Made by a program: the position numbers and the translations under genes. Below are positions 35,501 to 47,079 of a stretch of 64,000 nt of DNA, piece by piece. Origin of the DNA: Zelopaecilomyces penicillatus (Eukaryota; Ascomycota; Sordariomycetes; Hypocreales; Pseudodiploosporaceae); the NCBI GenBank assembly GCA_005765155.1, contig VCCP01000007.1:1071501-1135500 (forward strand). Direction: 5' to 3'. The notes beneath the pieces are model-generated. The model saw only the letters and a program-made list of their open reading frames with translations. It had not been told where the DNA came from and did no database searches. How positions within the stretch are numbered: the stretch's first letter is position 1; the number at the start of each line of letters is the position of its first letter.

Positions 35501-35610
35501 GGCAGATATCCAGACAGGCCTGACAGTATTAATTGAATATAGGTACAGTTCTGTAGTCATACAGCACAAGCTCGCTCAGTGTGCCACTGTTTCGAACAAG
35601 CTCATAGGGT
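26521..35610. other. 9.1-kb gene-poor region
   Basis: No conserved gene is supported over about 9 kb. It contains a GT-rich tract (27046-27112), repeated TAGGTA/CTAGG words (27,180; 27,750; 29,955; 33,170-33,250), a tRNA 3'-arm-like fragment (29,985-30,012), a G10 tract (31,453-31,462) and a T12 stretch near 31,661. Base composition is not extremely AT-rich and I see no transposase or reverse-transcriptase fragment. Open frames up to 126 codons look random. Confidence 0.5.
27046..27112 (+). repeat. GT-rich low-complexity tract
   Basis: A purine/T-rich run dominated by GTG, GTGT and GGTGTG words, CA-rich on the other strand. It lies about 550 bp upstream of the bZIP start codon and may lie in its promoter. 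Confidence 0.7.
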
Positions 35611-36303
35611 TTACATGCCTGCCAAAGCCTGCGCCTCCCGCTCTGCTCTGCGCTCTGCGGATCTCTTCTTAAATCGTACCTCAGCCCTTCTGCGTTCACC
35701 ACCGTCAATCTTGCGGCCTCGCTTGTGTTCCCACATGCCTTCCGTAACCTTCACCACAGCACCAGCCTGTTCAGGAAGCGGTGCCGCGTACGGCCCGGCT
35801 ATTGATTTCAGACCCTGAACTGTGTATCCATTGGGGCGGATTAACTTCGATGCTTCACTCTGACCCGCCTCGTCGCTTGGAGGAATGTTAACCACCCACT
35901 TCGCATCGCTGACGACTGAAGCAGGAGGCGTTGCTACCTTGAGCAGCGCCTGACCGTCTTTGACAAACTCAAAGTCACCTCCGGGACCTAAGACACCCTC
36001 TCTGTACTTTCGCATCCACTGTAGGAGATACCGGCGGTTACGAGGCGGCTCGATGCCAAGCTCTTTGAGTTCTGGAGATGTAAGGGAAAAGAGTGATTCC
36101 CATGATGGGAACTTGGACGTGTGTTTGTTTAGGCCGCGCCCAATCAGTGTCAAAAATGTCTCGACATTGGGGACAAATGGTCGAGGTTGTGGGATCGTGG
36201 GAGCTGGTCTGGTCTTATGAAGCCATCTTACTTGTCCGGTGCCAGAGAGGCTGTGACCAGACTGGAAGAGTCGTAAGGACGATCGTAGTCGTTCGGCTCT
36301 CAT
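35611..36303 (-). CDS. FYV4: Mitochondrial small ribosomal subunit protein mS41 (Fyv4, IGR motif)
   Basis: A single exon of 230 residues. The N-terminus is a typical mitochondrial targeting sequence (MRAERLRSSLRLFQSG..., no acidic cluster, several Arg). Then comes the IGR domain at about residues 45-100: FLTLIGRGLNKHTSKFPSWE, LFSLTSPELKELGIEPPRNR and RYLLQWMRKYREG, the hallmark of the mS41/Fyv4 family. The C-terminal half ends in a strongly basic helix (KRGRKIDGGERRRAEVRFKK). Family knowledge: mS41 is a component of the fungal mitoribosomal small subunit. It is divergent from IRC20 over about 470 bp. The start is the ATG before the targeting peptide; codons upstream in the same frame include a further non-ATG start and are not needed. 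Confidence 0.9.
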   Translation of the reverse strand: MRAERLRSSLRLFQSGHSLSGTGQVRWLHKTRPAPTIPQPRPFVPNVETFLTLIGRGLNKHTSKFPSWESLFSLTSPELKELGIEPPRNRRYLLQWMRKYREGVLGPGGDFEFVKDGQALLKVATPPASVVSDAKWVVNIPPSDEAGQSEASKLIRPNGYTVQGLKSIAGPYAAPLPEQAGAVVKVTEGMWEHKRGRKIDGGERRRAEVRFKKRSAERRAEREAQALAGM

Positions 36304-36774
36304 GATGACTGCAGGCGCGATTGAGATTAGTGCAATGTAATGATAGCCCATACGCCAATTTTACGTAGTTAGACTCACATTTGTCTGCAAAGAATGCAAT
36401 TTGTGACTGCGTCGTAAGCTCCTATCACAAACTCGATGGTACAGCGAGTCTTCGCAGTCGTCAAATGCATCATGGCATCTAGAAATTTGATTCAGAAGCT
36501 ATTAGGTAAGCAAGGCTGCCTGGCTTGTGTTGCATTGTGGGTCAATGCTGTTGGTGGCGTCCTATAGGCGTCGTATCATTGGTTTACCAAAAGCTCGTGG
36601 TGGGGCCGTCATGAGGCTGCCTCGATAAGCCTCGTCCCTGCTTCATCCCACTCTCATCCTTCCTCATTTCTATATATTAATGTTATAATCATTGCTTTCA
36701 CAAAATAGCGCATTTGAGGAGATTCCATCAAAAAGGCTCGTTGAGAGATCATAAATTTACAGGCTTCAGCTTTC
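36304..36774. other. Divergent promoter between FYV4 and IRC20
   Basis: 470 bases between two start codons pointing away. A TATATATTAA word lies near 36,671. No additional gene is seen. Confidence 0.55.
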
Positions 36775-39700
36775 ATGGGACGCACAAAAGTGACGGCCCG
36801 GCGGCCGAGGCCTATACAGCCAATAGAGGTTGGACAAGACGGTGCGCTTATCCTCGTCTTCGGTTACTATGTAACCTGCTTATTGATTTCTTTTGAGCAG
36901 ACGCCCTACCATCGGGCTTCATTGAATATATTCTCGCTCTTCCGTTATCACAAGAAGTGGAAACTGCAAGTGAAGACCCCGATGACGACCAATCTGATCT
37001 CAGTAGACCATCTACCAAGCGTCGCAAAATCGAGACCTATTCCTGCCCCGTGGGCTCTGTTTGTGTCGCGACTGGCGAATTGTCCTTTTCAAGACCCTGC
37101 GAATACCCCTCAAGCCACACTAGCATTTATCTAGATGTTAGCACACATTTAGCCCTTTCTCTAAGTCAAAGGGGATTATGCATCAGCCCTTGGCGGACAC
37201 CACCATCAGGGAACCCATGCGTCCGTATTCAACTCAAACCAGAGGATAAAGTAAGCCCCAGATTTAGAGCGATATCCGAATTTGGTGGATACGATTCACA
37301 GCGAAGTGCAGTGGGCGGTATATGGACGTTAGCCAGGCTATCAATGAAGCTGGAGGGAAGTCTCGCCTTGGTGAAACTGTCACTGCATCTCTTTTGGAAC
37401 GAGATTTTATCTCCTTATTCCACATTGTCACTAAACAGTGTTCACCGTTCCAAAAAGCTCATAGATATATTTTATCCATACTCGAAATGCTCTAGCCAGA
37501 GCATGACATGGTCACCGATGGACTTTTACGACGCAGCATATGTACCACCCAAAGACGATCTCAAGCCACTTTTGATCACTATTCCAGGACTAGAGGCAAC
37601 GCTATTTCCTTATCAGAATCGTTCCTTGCAATGGCTTCTGGCTCGTGAAGGTGTACAATGGACAGTGTCTAAAGGTATTGAGCCTTTGCCTGAGTTGGAT
37701 GCAATGTTCTATGTGGATGCCTTTCGGGTTGCGCACGATGCAAGCGGCGGTAATATCTACATTAGTGACGTGTTCAAATCCATAACACGCGACATCTCGG
37801 TTCACAAACAGGTACAGAAGGCCATAAAGGGAGGAATCCTTGCAGAGGAAATGGGTCTTGGAAAGACTCTAGAGATTATTAGCTTAATCCTTCTTCACAG
37901 ACGTGAGAGTGAGATAAGCCTTCACGATTCTCCTCAATCGCAGACAGCTCTCAGGCCCAGTGGTGCTACTTTGATCGTAACTCCCGAAAAGCTAAGACCT
38001 CAGTGGATATCGGAAATATCTCGGCATGCTCCTGGATTGCGCGTCCAGAACTATCAAGGATGTAAGGCTTTTGAAAAGGGCGAAGAGGATCGGATTGTGA
38101 ATGAGTTGGCGGAATACGATGTTGTCATTACAACCTATAGTATTCTCAGCTCAGAGCTTCATTTCGTTCTCAGCCCCCCAGAGCGACCTAGAAGGCACGA
38201 TCGCGCTTATCATCGCACGAAATCGCCTCTTGTGCAAATATCTTGGTGGAGAGTATGTCTAGATGAGGCCCAGATGGTTGAAAATGGTTTCAGCCAGGCA
38301 GCTGTCACTGCAAAGTTGATACCAAGAGTGAATGCTTGGGGCATCACAGGAACACCAGTCAAGGATGATGTTAAGGATCTTTTGGGTCTGCTTAAATTCC
38401 TTCATTTTGAACCTTACTGTTCCAACAATAGTGTCTGGAGAGAGCTCATGACAAACCATAAGTCGATATTTCAGCAGCTGTTCCGATCAATCTCACTCCG
38501 CCACACCAAAGCATTGGTCAGAGATGAGATATCGCTACCTCCCCAGAAGCGCTTTGTTATTACAATGCCCTTTACAGCGGTTGAGGAGCAATACTATCAA
38601 TCAATGTTCAAAGAAATGACAGAATCATGTCAGCTAAGCTTGGAAGGTGCGCCGCTTATTGAGGATTGGCAACCAGAGAATTTTGAGGGGGAAATGCGAA
38701 GATGGCTTAATAGACTGAGACAGACGACTCTGCACCCTGAGGTTGGTGTCTACGGGCGCCGCGTTTTGGGCAATAAGGAAAAGCCGATGAGGACAGTGGA
38801 GGAAGTGCTTGATGCAATGCTGGAGCAAACCGAGGTCGCAATTCGATCTGATGAAAGAGCTTACTTTTCTAATAAACTGCTCATTGGCCAATTATTTGAG
38901 AATGGTCCTCGAGTCAAAGAAGCGCTCGAGATTTGGGAAGAAGTAAGAGATGAAACCAGAGAGTTGGTTTCGGAGGCACGCACCAAGTCCCTGGACACCA
39001 TTCAAAAGCAAAGTGGCAATAACGAGTCACAATCCGCCCGGAATGTGGATCTCAGAGACCTACACGATTTTTCGGACTCGGATGCCGGACGGGAGGATGA
39101 TTTAGAGAGCAAGGGTCAATCAGGAGAATTGCGGAACAGGTTGCGTACAGCTCTTGACTTGCATCATAAAGCTGTGTTCTTTTGTGCCAATGCATACTTT
39201 CAAATCCGAGAGAACAAAAATATCACTGAACCCGACTCTGAAGCATTTCATCTGCTTAAGAAGCTTGAAGACGACGGATACGAATATGCAAAGAACATTC
39301 GAAAAGAAGTCCTCCGGGAAGGACATCGCAAAGCTACCCGACTCATGACGAAACTGGAAAAGCAAGCACAAAGGCAATCTTTTGTCATGGTGCCTGAATT
39401 AATCATTGGCACAGAGAATGGAATCGAAAGCAGTTCAATTATTGACGGCCTGGAACTTCTTTATGGGGAACTAAATGAACAGGCTAATGTGATTGATGAA
39501 TGGCGCGAACATCTTGTAAAGCTATTGTTGCAACCTTTGATAGATGAAGAGGATAACGCAGAAACTACAGGAGAAGAACTCAATAACTCAACTGAGTTGC
39601 AAGAGGAACTCATGGTCTACATTCAAGCTCTTCGCGCTGTTGTAGCCGATCGTCAGGATGCAATTACAGGACAGACGAACGTGCTAGTGAGACACGAAGC

Positions 39701-41384
39701 AGCTACGTCTAAAGACCTAGCAATGGGAGGAGGTGGACCTGCCCCAGAAAAACTCCTGACCCTGCTGAATATCAGGGATGCAATCAAGCCAACAAGAGCG
39801 AAAATGTCTATGCGTGGAGCCATTGCTGAGTTTCGAACGCTTCAGTCACGCCTCTCCCGAGACATGGAAGAGAACACACGAGAAGGACTGGAACATGAAA
39901 TCGCCTTCAACCAGATGAAAGCCACCCAAAACATGCTGAATGAGCAGAACAAGGCAGCTGCATCTCTCGAGTCTGAGGTAGAGAGCTTCAAGAAGATCAT
40001 GAATGCCCGTTTGGAGTACTATCGCCAATTGCAGGCTCTCTCTGATGCTGTCAATCCATACGACGGACCTCGAACAGATGTTGTGGTAGAAAAAGCCAAG
40101 AAGGCAGCAAACGATTCTCAAAACAAGGTTTTGTCTGGCCAAGCGAAACACCGCTACTGTAAGTTTACTCATTCTATCTCGCAAGTGCTGTACAGAAAAG
40201 GGTTTGCTGAACTAGGATTCCACAGTACTTGGTTTGAAGGAGGCTGGCTCCAAATCCAATGAACCACGAATATGTGTTATTTGCCAAATGCCATTCGTCA
40301 CTGGTGTTTTGACAGTGTGCGGCCACCAGTTTTGCAAGGAATGCATGATGATGTGGTTTAAAGCGCGTCATAACTGTCCTGTGTGCAAGAAAGCACTGAC
40401 ATCTAATAATCTACATGACATAACTCTCAAACCTCAGCAACTACAGGTTCTCAGCGAGGAGCCCAACCAGCAAGCAGAAAGTGGTGGCCAAGACGAGCCG
40501 CCGCAAAGCCACAGCACTCTACCCAAGCAGACACTGATTTACTCGGAATTTAATGCAGAAAAATTGGCAGAATTGAAAAATATTGAACTTGATGGCCCCT
40601 CGTTTACAACAAAGGTTGATACTCTAGTTCGGCACCTCCTCTGGCTGCGGGAGTCAGACCCAGGTGCAAAATCTATTGTATTTTCACAGTAAGTTGCCTA
40701 TGATGAGTATTGTTTTTTTTGGAAAATTGTTTTGGGTTCTCACATTCTGTTAGATACAAAGATTTTCTATTAGTTCTTCGCAATGCCTTTAGACGGTTCA
40801 GAATCGGTCATGCTTCCATTGATGAGCCCGGCGGGATCACACAATTCAAAGAGGACCCTGCCGTCGAGTGTTTCTTGCTACATGCGAGGGCTCATTCCAG
40901 CGGCTTGAACCTGGTCAATGCTAGCCACGTCTTTCTGTGTGAGCCTTTGCTCAACACGGCTATCGAGTTACAGGCGATTGCGCGTGTGGACAGAATCGGA
41001 CAGCAGCACGAGACCACGGTCTGGCTCTACATCGTCTCCGGCACTGTCGAGGAGTCAATCCACAACCTGTCCGTACGGAGACGAATGGAACATATGGGTA
41101 AGAATGTGAAGGCCAAGTCTAAGGAGTCTACCCCGGAGCTGCTAGATGCTAGCATCGAAGCCGCCAATACACTGGAACTGGAGGCGGCGGCACTTTCGAA
41201 GCTCATGAGCAAAGACAGATCTGCAGGTGAGATGGTGGACCGTGGTGACCTTTGGGAATGTCTCTTTGGCCATGTGGGCAACAAGGCGTTAGATATGGAC
41301 TCAAGGCAAGATGACCGCCTCAAGGAGCAGCCTGTCATAGCTTTCCTTTCCAGAGAGGCTGCTGAGGCAAGAAAAGCGGCGTAA
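36775..41384 (+). CDS. IRC20: SNF2-family helicase with RING finger (Irc20/SHPRH-like)
   Basis: Four exons: 36775-36841, 36901-40158, 40226-40688 and 40754-41384; 1472 residues. The SNF2 ATPase half carries GGILAEEMGLGKTLEIISL (Walker A) and CLDEAQMVE (motif II, DEAQ form), then GITGTPVKD (motif III). A long charged, coiled-coil-like insert of several hundred residues separates it from a C3HC4 RING (CVICQMPF ... CGHQFCKECM ... CPVCKK). The helicase C-terminal part ends with LNLVNASHVFL and QAIARVDRIGQ. This order, with the RING inside the helicase, is that of yeast Irc20 and animal SHPRH. Family knowledge: a chromatin-linked E3 ligase involved in recombination and replication-fork repair. The first intron, GTGCGC donor, was chosen because it restores an open N-terminus beginning MGRTKVTARRPRP; the other donors are GTAAGT. 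Confidence 0.9.
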
Positions 41385-42107
41385 TCTCTATTGGGTTTGC
41401 TTTACGCTGCCTGTAATGATGATATTTGATGATGATGATGATGATGATAAGTATGTGGGAGTGAGTAGAGTGAATCATGTTGGAACTACCTACTCTCCCT
41501 AACCATATATATTCCGGTATTAAGTGGAACTGGGCGATTGAGCCATTAGCATTATGATAGTGACCATGGCATTTGCAAAACTGTTTCGTCAACCCTTACA
41601 CCTTACTAACACCGTAATATGACTAACAAGAGCTTCGTTCCCCTTTTTTCATATGCCCAACTCAGCCTATCTTTAAAAAACCTTAGTCAAGTAGCACCTC
41701 GAACAGTCAACAAAAGGCCATTGTAATCCAGAGACTTGAAATGATACAGACGGGCAGTATTCAACAAAGTTAATTGCATTCCGCCAAGGGGCTATAGAAA
41801 CAATATCCTACACGATTTTTTGTATCCGAGTCAATGCTTTTTTCACCTCCTTGATATTTGTCACTTTTCTCGTACAGTCGCATTTCATCGTGCCTATAGC
41901 ACCCTAGTCACGGAAAACCAACCCGTGTGCCTTTCAACCAAACTCCCCCGACCTCATAAAACAACCAGAGCACCATCTTTTCGTCGAAGAAGGAAACAGA
42001 AGCCATGAGTACGAAAAAAAAATGCTTTCAACTCAAGGGTTGCAATGCATATGTCTGCAGTTCTCCAGCCCGTTCGCGACCAGAGCATTTTGAGGGGCAA
42101 GTTCCAT
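41385..42107. other. Convergent 3' region between IRC20 and IRC22
   Basis: About 720 bases with two 3' UTRs. A (GAT)7 microsatellite sits at 41428-41448. No gene is supported. Confidence 0.55.
41428..41448 (+). repeat. (GAT)7 microsatellite
   Basis: Seven perfect GAT units about 45 bases downstream of the IRC20 stop codon, probably in its 3' UTR. Confidence 0.9.
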
Positions 42108-43012
42108 TTACTCGACCCCCTTCTTCTTGTTGGCAGACTTGACACGCTTGGCGATAGGGCGATTGATGTGATGATCGTCAATCCAGCTCTCATCGTAAGT
42201 CTTGCCAGTAGACAGGCCAGTGGACTCGGAGCCAGAAAGAACGTCGGTGTTCTCAATGGACTGCTTCACGGATTTCCGGGGGGCCCTGGTGCGCTTGGCC
42301 TGGGGGAAGAGAGCTTCAATCCAAGTCTTGTAAACGAAGTAGAGGGTACCGCCGAAGCAAGCAGAGAGAACGAGGTAGAGGAAGATACTGTTGTAATGAT
42401 TTCGTGGTTAGCAGAGGGGACGAGATCCATAAGGAGAGGAAGAGACTTGGCTTACATTTGAGGATCCAGGAAGCTTGTAGGGGCCTCGACAATGCTGGTC
42501 TCGCCGTCAAAGGCATTATACTGGAAGACATGTCCCTTTTCGTTGGAAAGAACAGCAACAAGTCGCAAACGGACGTCTTGGGGCTGCATGTCGAGTGAGA
42601 AAGAGAATGGCACGGTCTTAGTCTCGCCTGCGGCAACCTCAAGGTTGTACTGGGAGGCCGTGAGATTGCGGACAATGCCCTGGTAGGCGGGTGTGCCCGC
42701 CGGGAGCTCCTCAACCTTGGAGAGAGCGCCCGTGACGAAAGAGACGAAGATGGGGCTGGCCTCCTTGTTTGTGACCTCGACAATGGCCGTCGTGGGCCGT
42801 CCATTAACCAGCTTCACGCCCAAGATGTCGGCATCGGGAAAGGTAGTCTTGACCTGGGCGTTGACCATAGCGGCAGTGATGCCCTCGGCCGCGGCGTCAG
42901 CTGCTGGAACAGCGGCGGCAGCAGGAGCGTCGGCTTTGGCGCCAGCCTTTGCGGCAATGGCGCCGAAAGCATGGCAGGCCAGGAGGGCGAGGAGAGATGG
43001 CTGGATGAACAT
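42108..43012 (-). CDS. IRC22: Irc22 / TRAP-alpha-like ER membrane protein
   Basis: Two exons on the minus strand, 43012-42456 and 42387-42108, joined across a 68-bp GTAAGC...ACAG intron; 278 residues. A signal peptide opens the protein (MFIQPSLLALLACHAFGAIAA) and is followed by an Ala-rich stretch. The lumenal domain (about residues 45-185) has immunoglobulin-like strands with the VEVTNKEASPIFVSFVTGAL and RNLTASQYNLEVAAGETKTV segments typical of TRAP-alpha/Irc22; there is an N-glycosylation site at NLT. A single membrane span (IIFLYLVLSACFGGTLYFVY) precedes a basic cytosolic tail ending KKKGVE. Family knowledge: signal-sequence-receptor alpha subunit next to the translocon; the fungal copy is named after the yeast recombination-centre screen. 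The codon at 43024 upstream is TTG, so the ATG at 43012 is used. Confidence 0.91.
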
Positions 43013-43648
43013 GGCGACGCACAAGGACCCAATTGAAAGACCGGGAGGAGAGGGTGGAATGGATGGATGGTGATGTTGATGAATGAACAGAGCGAGTCAA
43101 TGACATGGGCGAGCTAACGAGCACGTCTTGTATTGAACATGGAGCAATGTGGCCACAGCTCCCCCCATGCTTGGCCAAGACACTTTGCATAAAACAGCTG
43201 GTCATGCATACCTGCTTGTGCAACGTTTGTGGGGAGGCAGCCACCCCTGTAACCGACGACAGTCTAAACAGGTACTTCTGGCTTGCTTGGATCATGATCA
43301 TCACTGTACATACTTCTACCTCCTTCCAACCGGCATTCATCGCCCGCAAGTTCGTTGCCATCCCGAGCTGGCACCAATTGCGCCAGTCAATCAGGCCGGT
43401 ATTTGATTCATAGAAATGATAACTCTTCGAGCAACATTGGCGCGCAAGGTTGAAGATATTTGTACTCCTAACGCCGTCCCTCCCTTCCAGGCTCAAGATC
43501 CCCAATGAATAACACAACAATACACCCAATATCGGATATGTAACCGATGCCAGTGACTTGTCCCAAGTCATCTTGTCCTGTCACTATAGCAAGCCTAAGC
43601 GCAGGCAACGTCATATCTAGCAGAAATAAAAATATTTACCCCCTTCAC
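43013..43648. other. Spacer between IRC22 start and MED5 end
   Basis: About 640 bases between two tandem minus-strand genes: the IRC22 promoter and the MED5 3' UTR. No gene is supported. Confidence 0.55.
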
Positions 43649-46600
43649 TCAAGGCCCACCAAGATCCATACTGTCCCATCCATCAAAGACGTCCATTCCT
43701 GTATCCATCCCCCCAAAGAGATCTGCGTCTCCTGCATCAAGACCACCGTTGCCTCCCATGCCCAAATCTAACCCAACCACGTCGTCGACACTCAGACCTC
43801 CGTCATCCTGAACCCCAGCCGCCGCTGCCGCTGCCGCCATAGCATCCCCAAGGCTCGCCGTATCCCCGCCCAGCTCCAGTGGAATGTCTACAGTTTGCAG
43901 AATAGGCGGTGGCTGTGGTAATACCATCTGAGCCTCCACTCGTCTGTGTAGCCGGACCAAGATTTCAGCTAGTGCTGCGTCTTTTTTCTGTAGCTTTCTG
44001 CAGTCTTCCGCCTCTGACTTGAGAGCCTCGCGCAATGTCAGCGGCCTTTGAACTATGGCTGCCATGTTCCCAACCTCATCCAGCAGGCTGCCGACAAGTG
44101 GTGTTTCATTGGTCACATTCGGCGCGCACACCAAAGCCGTGACCACATCGTACACAACGCTGCCACTACCTGCCTCGGATTGTTGCCGCACATCTTCGGC
44201 CACTGTGTGAAGTAGTCGGTTCGGGCCTACAATCGCGAGAGCGGCTATAATCTGCCGATGAGTATAACTAGTTGGCATAGCATTGATTCCCGGGTGCATG
44301 CTCCATTGAACCAGTCCTTGCACCGTGTGTTTGACAGCAACAGCTAGGCCATTGCCAGAGCTATTCGCCCATGCCTCCAGTTCATTGTGCTCCGCAGCCC
44401 CCGTCCGTCGAGAGAGCGGCATACTGTCCTTTAGAGCTCGTAGCAATGGCTCTATATCCTGGTTCTTAGGGTCCTGACGTTGGTATGATCGTAATGAATG
44501 CTCCAGCGGCTGGGCAATGAGGTTTTTGACTGATGAGAGCATGGTACTTGCTTCTCCGGAAATGGAGGTTGGAAGAAGTATTAGCTGTAGTATTTTGATA
44601 ATAGACTTTTGCTCTTTTTGCTCAATCCAGAGATAGTCTGACAAGAACCTGATGGCGGGTACAAGTGATGGAAGTAAGAAGGTGTCAACCAGATCTATCA
44701 TCATAAGCAGTCAAAATTAGCGGGACTTGACACATCACTGCATACGTTGTGTTTTCAGACTTACACTCTATGCCACTTTTGAGGCTTTCATCGTTGAGAT
44801 AGCCATGAGTATAAGCGACAACAATGTTTTGGAAGATTGATGCGATGAGGAGGTAGAACTCATGTGGTGGACAGGATGACATCAAGTCGTCTCCTAGGCC
44901 TCCTGCCTCGCTATCGAAGAGGCCGTGAATCCAGCCGTTGATGTGCTCACTTTCCTGGCTTGTAAGCTCGTCAAGTTGCCGGCTGATGTGAGCTCGGTTG
45001 ATAACCTTGGCGACGCAGGAATCAGCTGATTGGATTCCCATATCCGCTGGAGATAAGTTGTAACGATAGGCAAATGCAAGTATCAGCAGCAAGATGGCGC
45101 CAAATTCTTCATATACTGGTTGATATTCGCCTTGATCTTCGTCGTATCGCCAGCCGTCTAGGAGCTGACAAAGAGGCTCTAATACTACCGGAAGCTTTTC
45201 AAATAGCAGCAGAATATCAAGAAACTGGGGCTTCTGGGCAAGTTGACTGCAGAGCAGCTTGAGCGACATTGTTTCTTTATTGTTACAGAGTTGGCGAATC
45301 AACTGGCTGTCTGTCAGTACATACCGAACGCTGCATAATTTTGTGAATCTGGGTGAAATCAAACCTCAACAAGCGCCTGACACACAGCGCCGACATTTCC
45401 GTCCATCTTATCAAGTTCACGGACCAGACCTTGTATCTTTTCCGGATCTGACAAACACCCTTGGACCAATTTGTCACGCGAGTGCTTTTCTTGCGATGGT
45501 TCGTAAGACATAGAGCTTTCTCCTAGTATTCTCTCCACATTTTCACGTTCAATCAAACCATGGAGAGCGCAAGCCGAACAAAACTCCTCTCGCACACTCT
45601 CGGTATACGGATTGTTGTTCCGAGATTCGTCAAACATCAACGATGCCGTTGGAAACACGCTAGTGTCGACCTGATTGAGAGCCTCTGTGATGCAAAACTC
45701 GGCCGAGGGCGTCGAGAATCCTGGAGGACATATTTGGCAAAGGAGTAAGGGAACTTTGTTGATCAAAAATGAACGTAAAAGATGTGCATCTCTTGGGCCC
45801 TCATTCCTGAAAACGGCGTTGGCTAGAATGTCGAATGACGCTAAAATCAGATCGACGGCGGTTGCCTGGATGTTTCCCTACAAATCGACCGTCAACATTA
45901 GCGTGCAAGAGTGAACGTATGATGTGTTGAAAATACCTGGTATCTGTTTTGCAAGTAAGAAAATATTACATGGTCTTCTATCAGCGGCCGTCCGACAAGC
46001 TGGTCGAGAAAAGGTTAATACAGGCAACAGAACGAGGAGCGAGGGGTATGGAAAAGGGGTACCAACCGAGGCATTGAGATGCACATATAGACCAGCTCGA
46101 GTATTGGAGATGGGTATTTCTGGAATGACAAAATTGTCAAGACCAACAGCAGAGTCTATGAGTTCGTCCATGGCAGCGTTGGCTGCTTGCTTTTTCTTAT
46201 CCACAGGGTCAAGTCGAGCTAGAACTTCTGTTCGAAAAATGTCTAGTTTCTCGACAAACTGAGGGACCGGTTGAAGAGTCTGTACAAAGGTGGCGAGACT
46301 GTCTGATAATTCCTTTCTAACGCCTGTATATCACAATGACAATAAGCATGTGAGTTCACAAAGGGGAGTGCAAGGCGGAACGTATGCGTGAGAGCCGTAC
46401 CTTTTGCTAGTGGTTTGCTAATTGCCTGAACCAAAGGCCCATTGTCAACTAGTCGTAGGAGTAGAGGAACAAATGCGGCGCGAGAAACATCCATTTCATG
46501 CCGCACCTGTGGGTCCTGCAACTCGCCCAGCATATCCGCCGCGAAGGTATTTGAAGCGGATGCAAATAAAAACATCCACTTGGAAGTGATCTTGACCAGC

Positions 46601-47079
46601 TCGAGTGCGGACCGTGAGTCTCTAAAGGCAGTCCCCTCGACAAGGAGCTTTATGACATGGTAAAACATAACCTCTTCCGCCCAAGAGGAGCTCTTCCACC
46701 GTGTTGGCGGCGTCCGCTTGCTCTCTTTAACTTGTTCTTGTTCCAGATGCCCATTCTGCGGCGTTTGAATCTGCTCATGGAGAGACGAGTATTTATGTAA
46801 CGCCTTGAGTATGGATGGTGCATCGATGTAGCCAAGCTGGCTCAGGACTTGGATGTAAGGCGGTACACGAGGGTCGAGACTGATATCATTCGACGGCTGA
46901 GGGCGCAGAAAAAAGTCGGCGATGGCCACTGGAGGCAGCGGGTGTTTGCAAAAGACAAGCCGGACGAATTCACTGAATCGGTCGGTATCGAGGCGCTGCG
47001 ATATGCACTTGGCTATGAAGTCGGACCAGTAAGTCAGAGCCTCGCCGAGGCCACGGCGGGCCGGGTTGTGCCCATCCAT
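43649..47079 (-). CDS. MED5: Mediator tail subunit Med5 (Nut1)
   Basis: Six exons on the minus strand: 47079-46401, 46323-46067, 45999-45937, 45877-45365, 45302-44765 and 44694-43649; 1031 residues, normal for fungal Med5. It opens MDGHNPARRGLGEALTYWSD, followed by FIAKCISQRLD, the typical Med5 N-terminus. Inner landmarks are LVGRPLIEDHVIFSYLQNRYQ over the 63-nt third exon, then a long helical-repeat body. The end is acidic and Gly-rich (GLDLGMGGNGGLDAGDADLF, then FDGWDSMDLGG). Family knowledge: Med5 is a Mediator tail subunit that relays activator signals to Pol II. Donors of introns 2 (GTTGGT) and 4 (GTTTGA) are atypical; the latter is the least certain join. The open frame extends upstream of 47079 without any ATG before a stop, so this Met is the start. 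Confidence 0.86.

Noticed and set aside
42897..43571. 224-codon minus-strand open frame overlapping IRC22 start
   Set aside because: It overlaps the true IRC22 frame, which has a signal peptide and a conserved domain; this frame has no recognisable domain.
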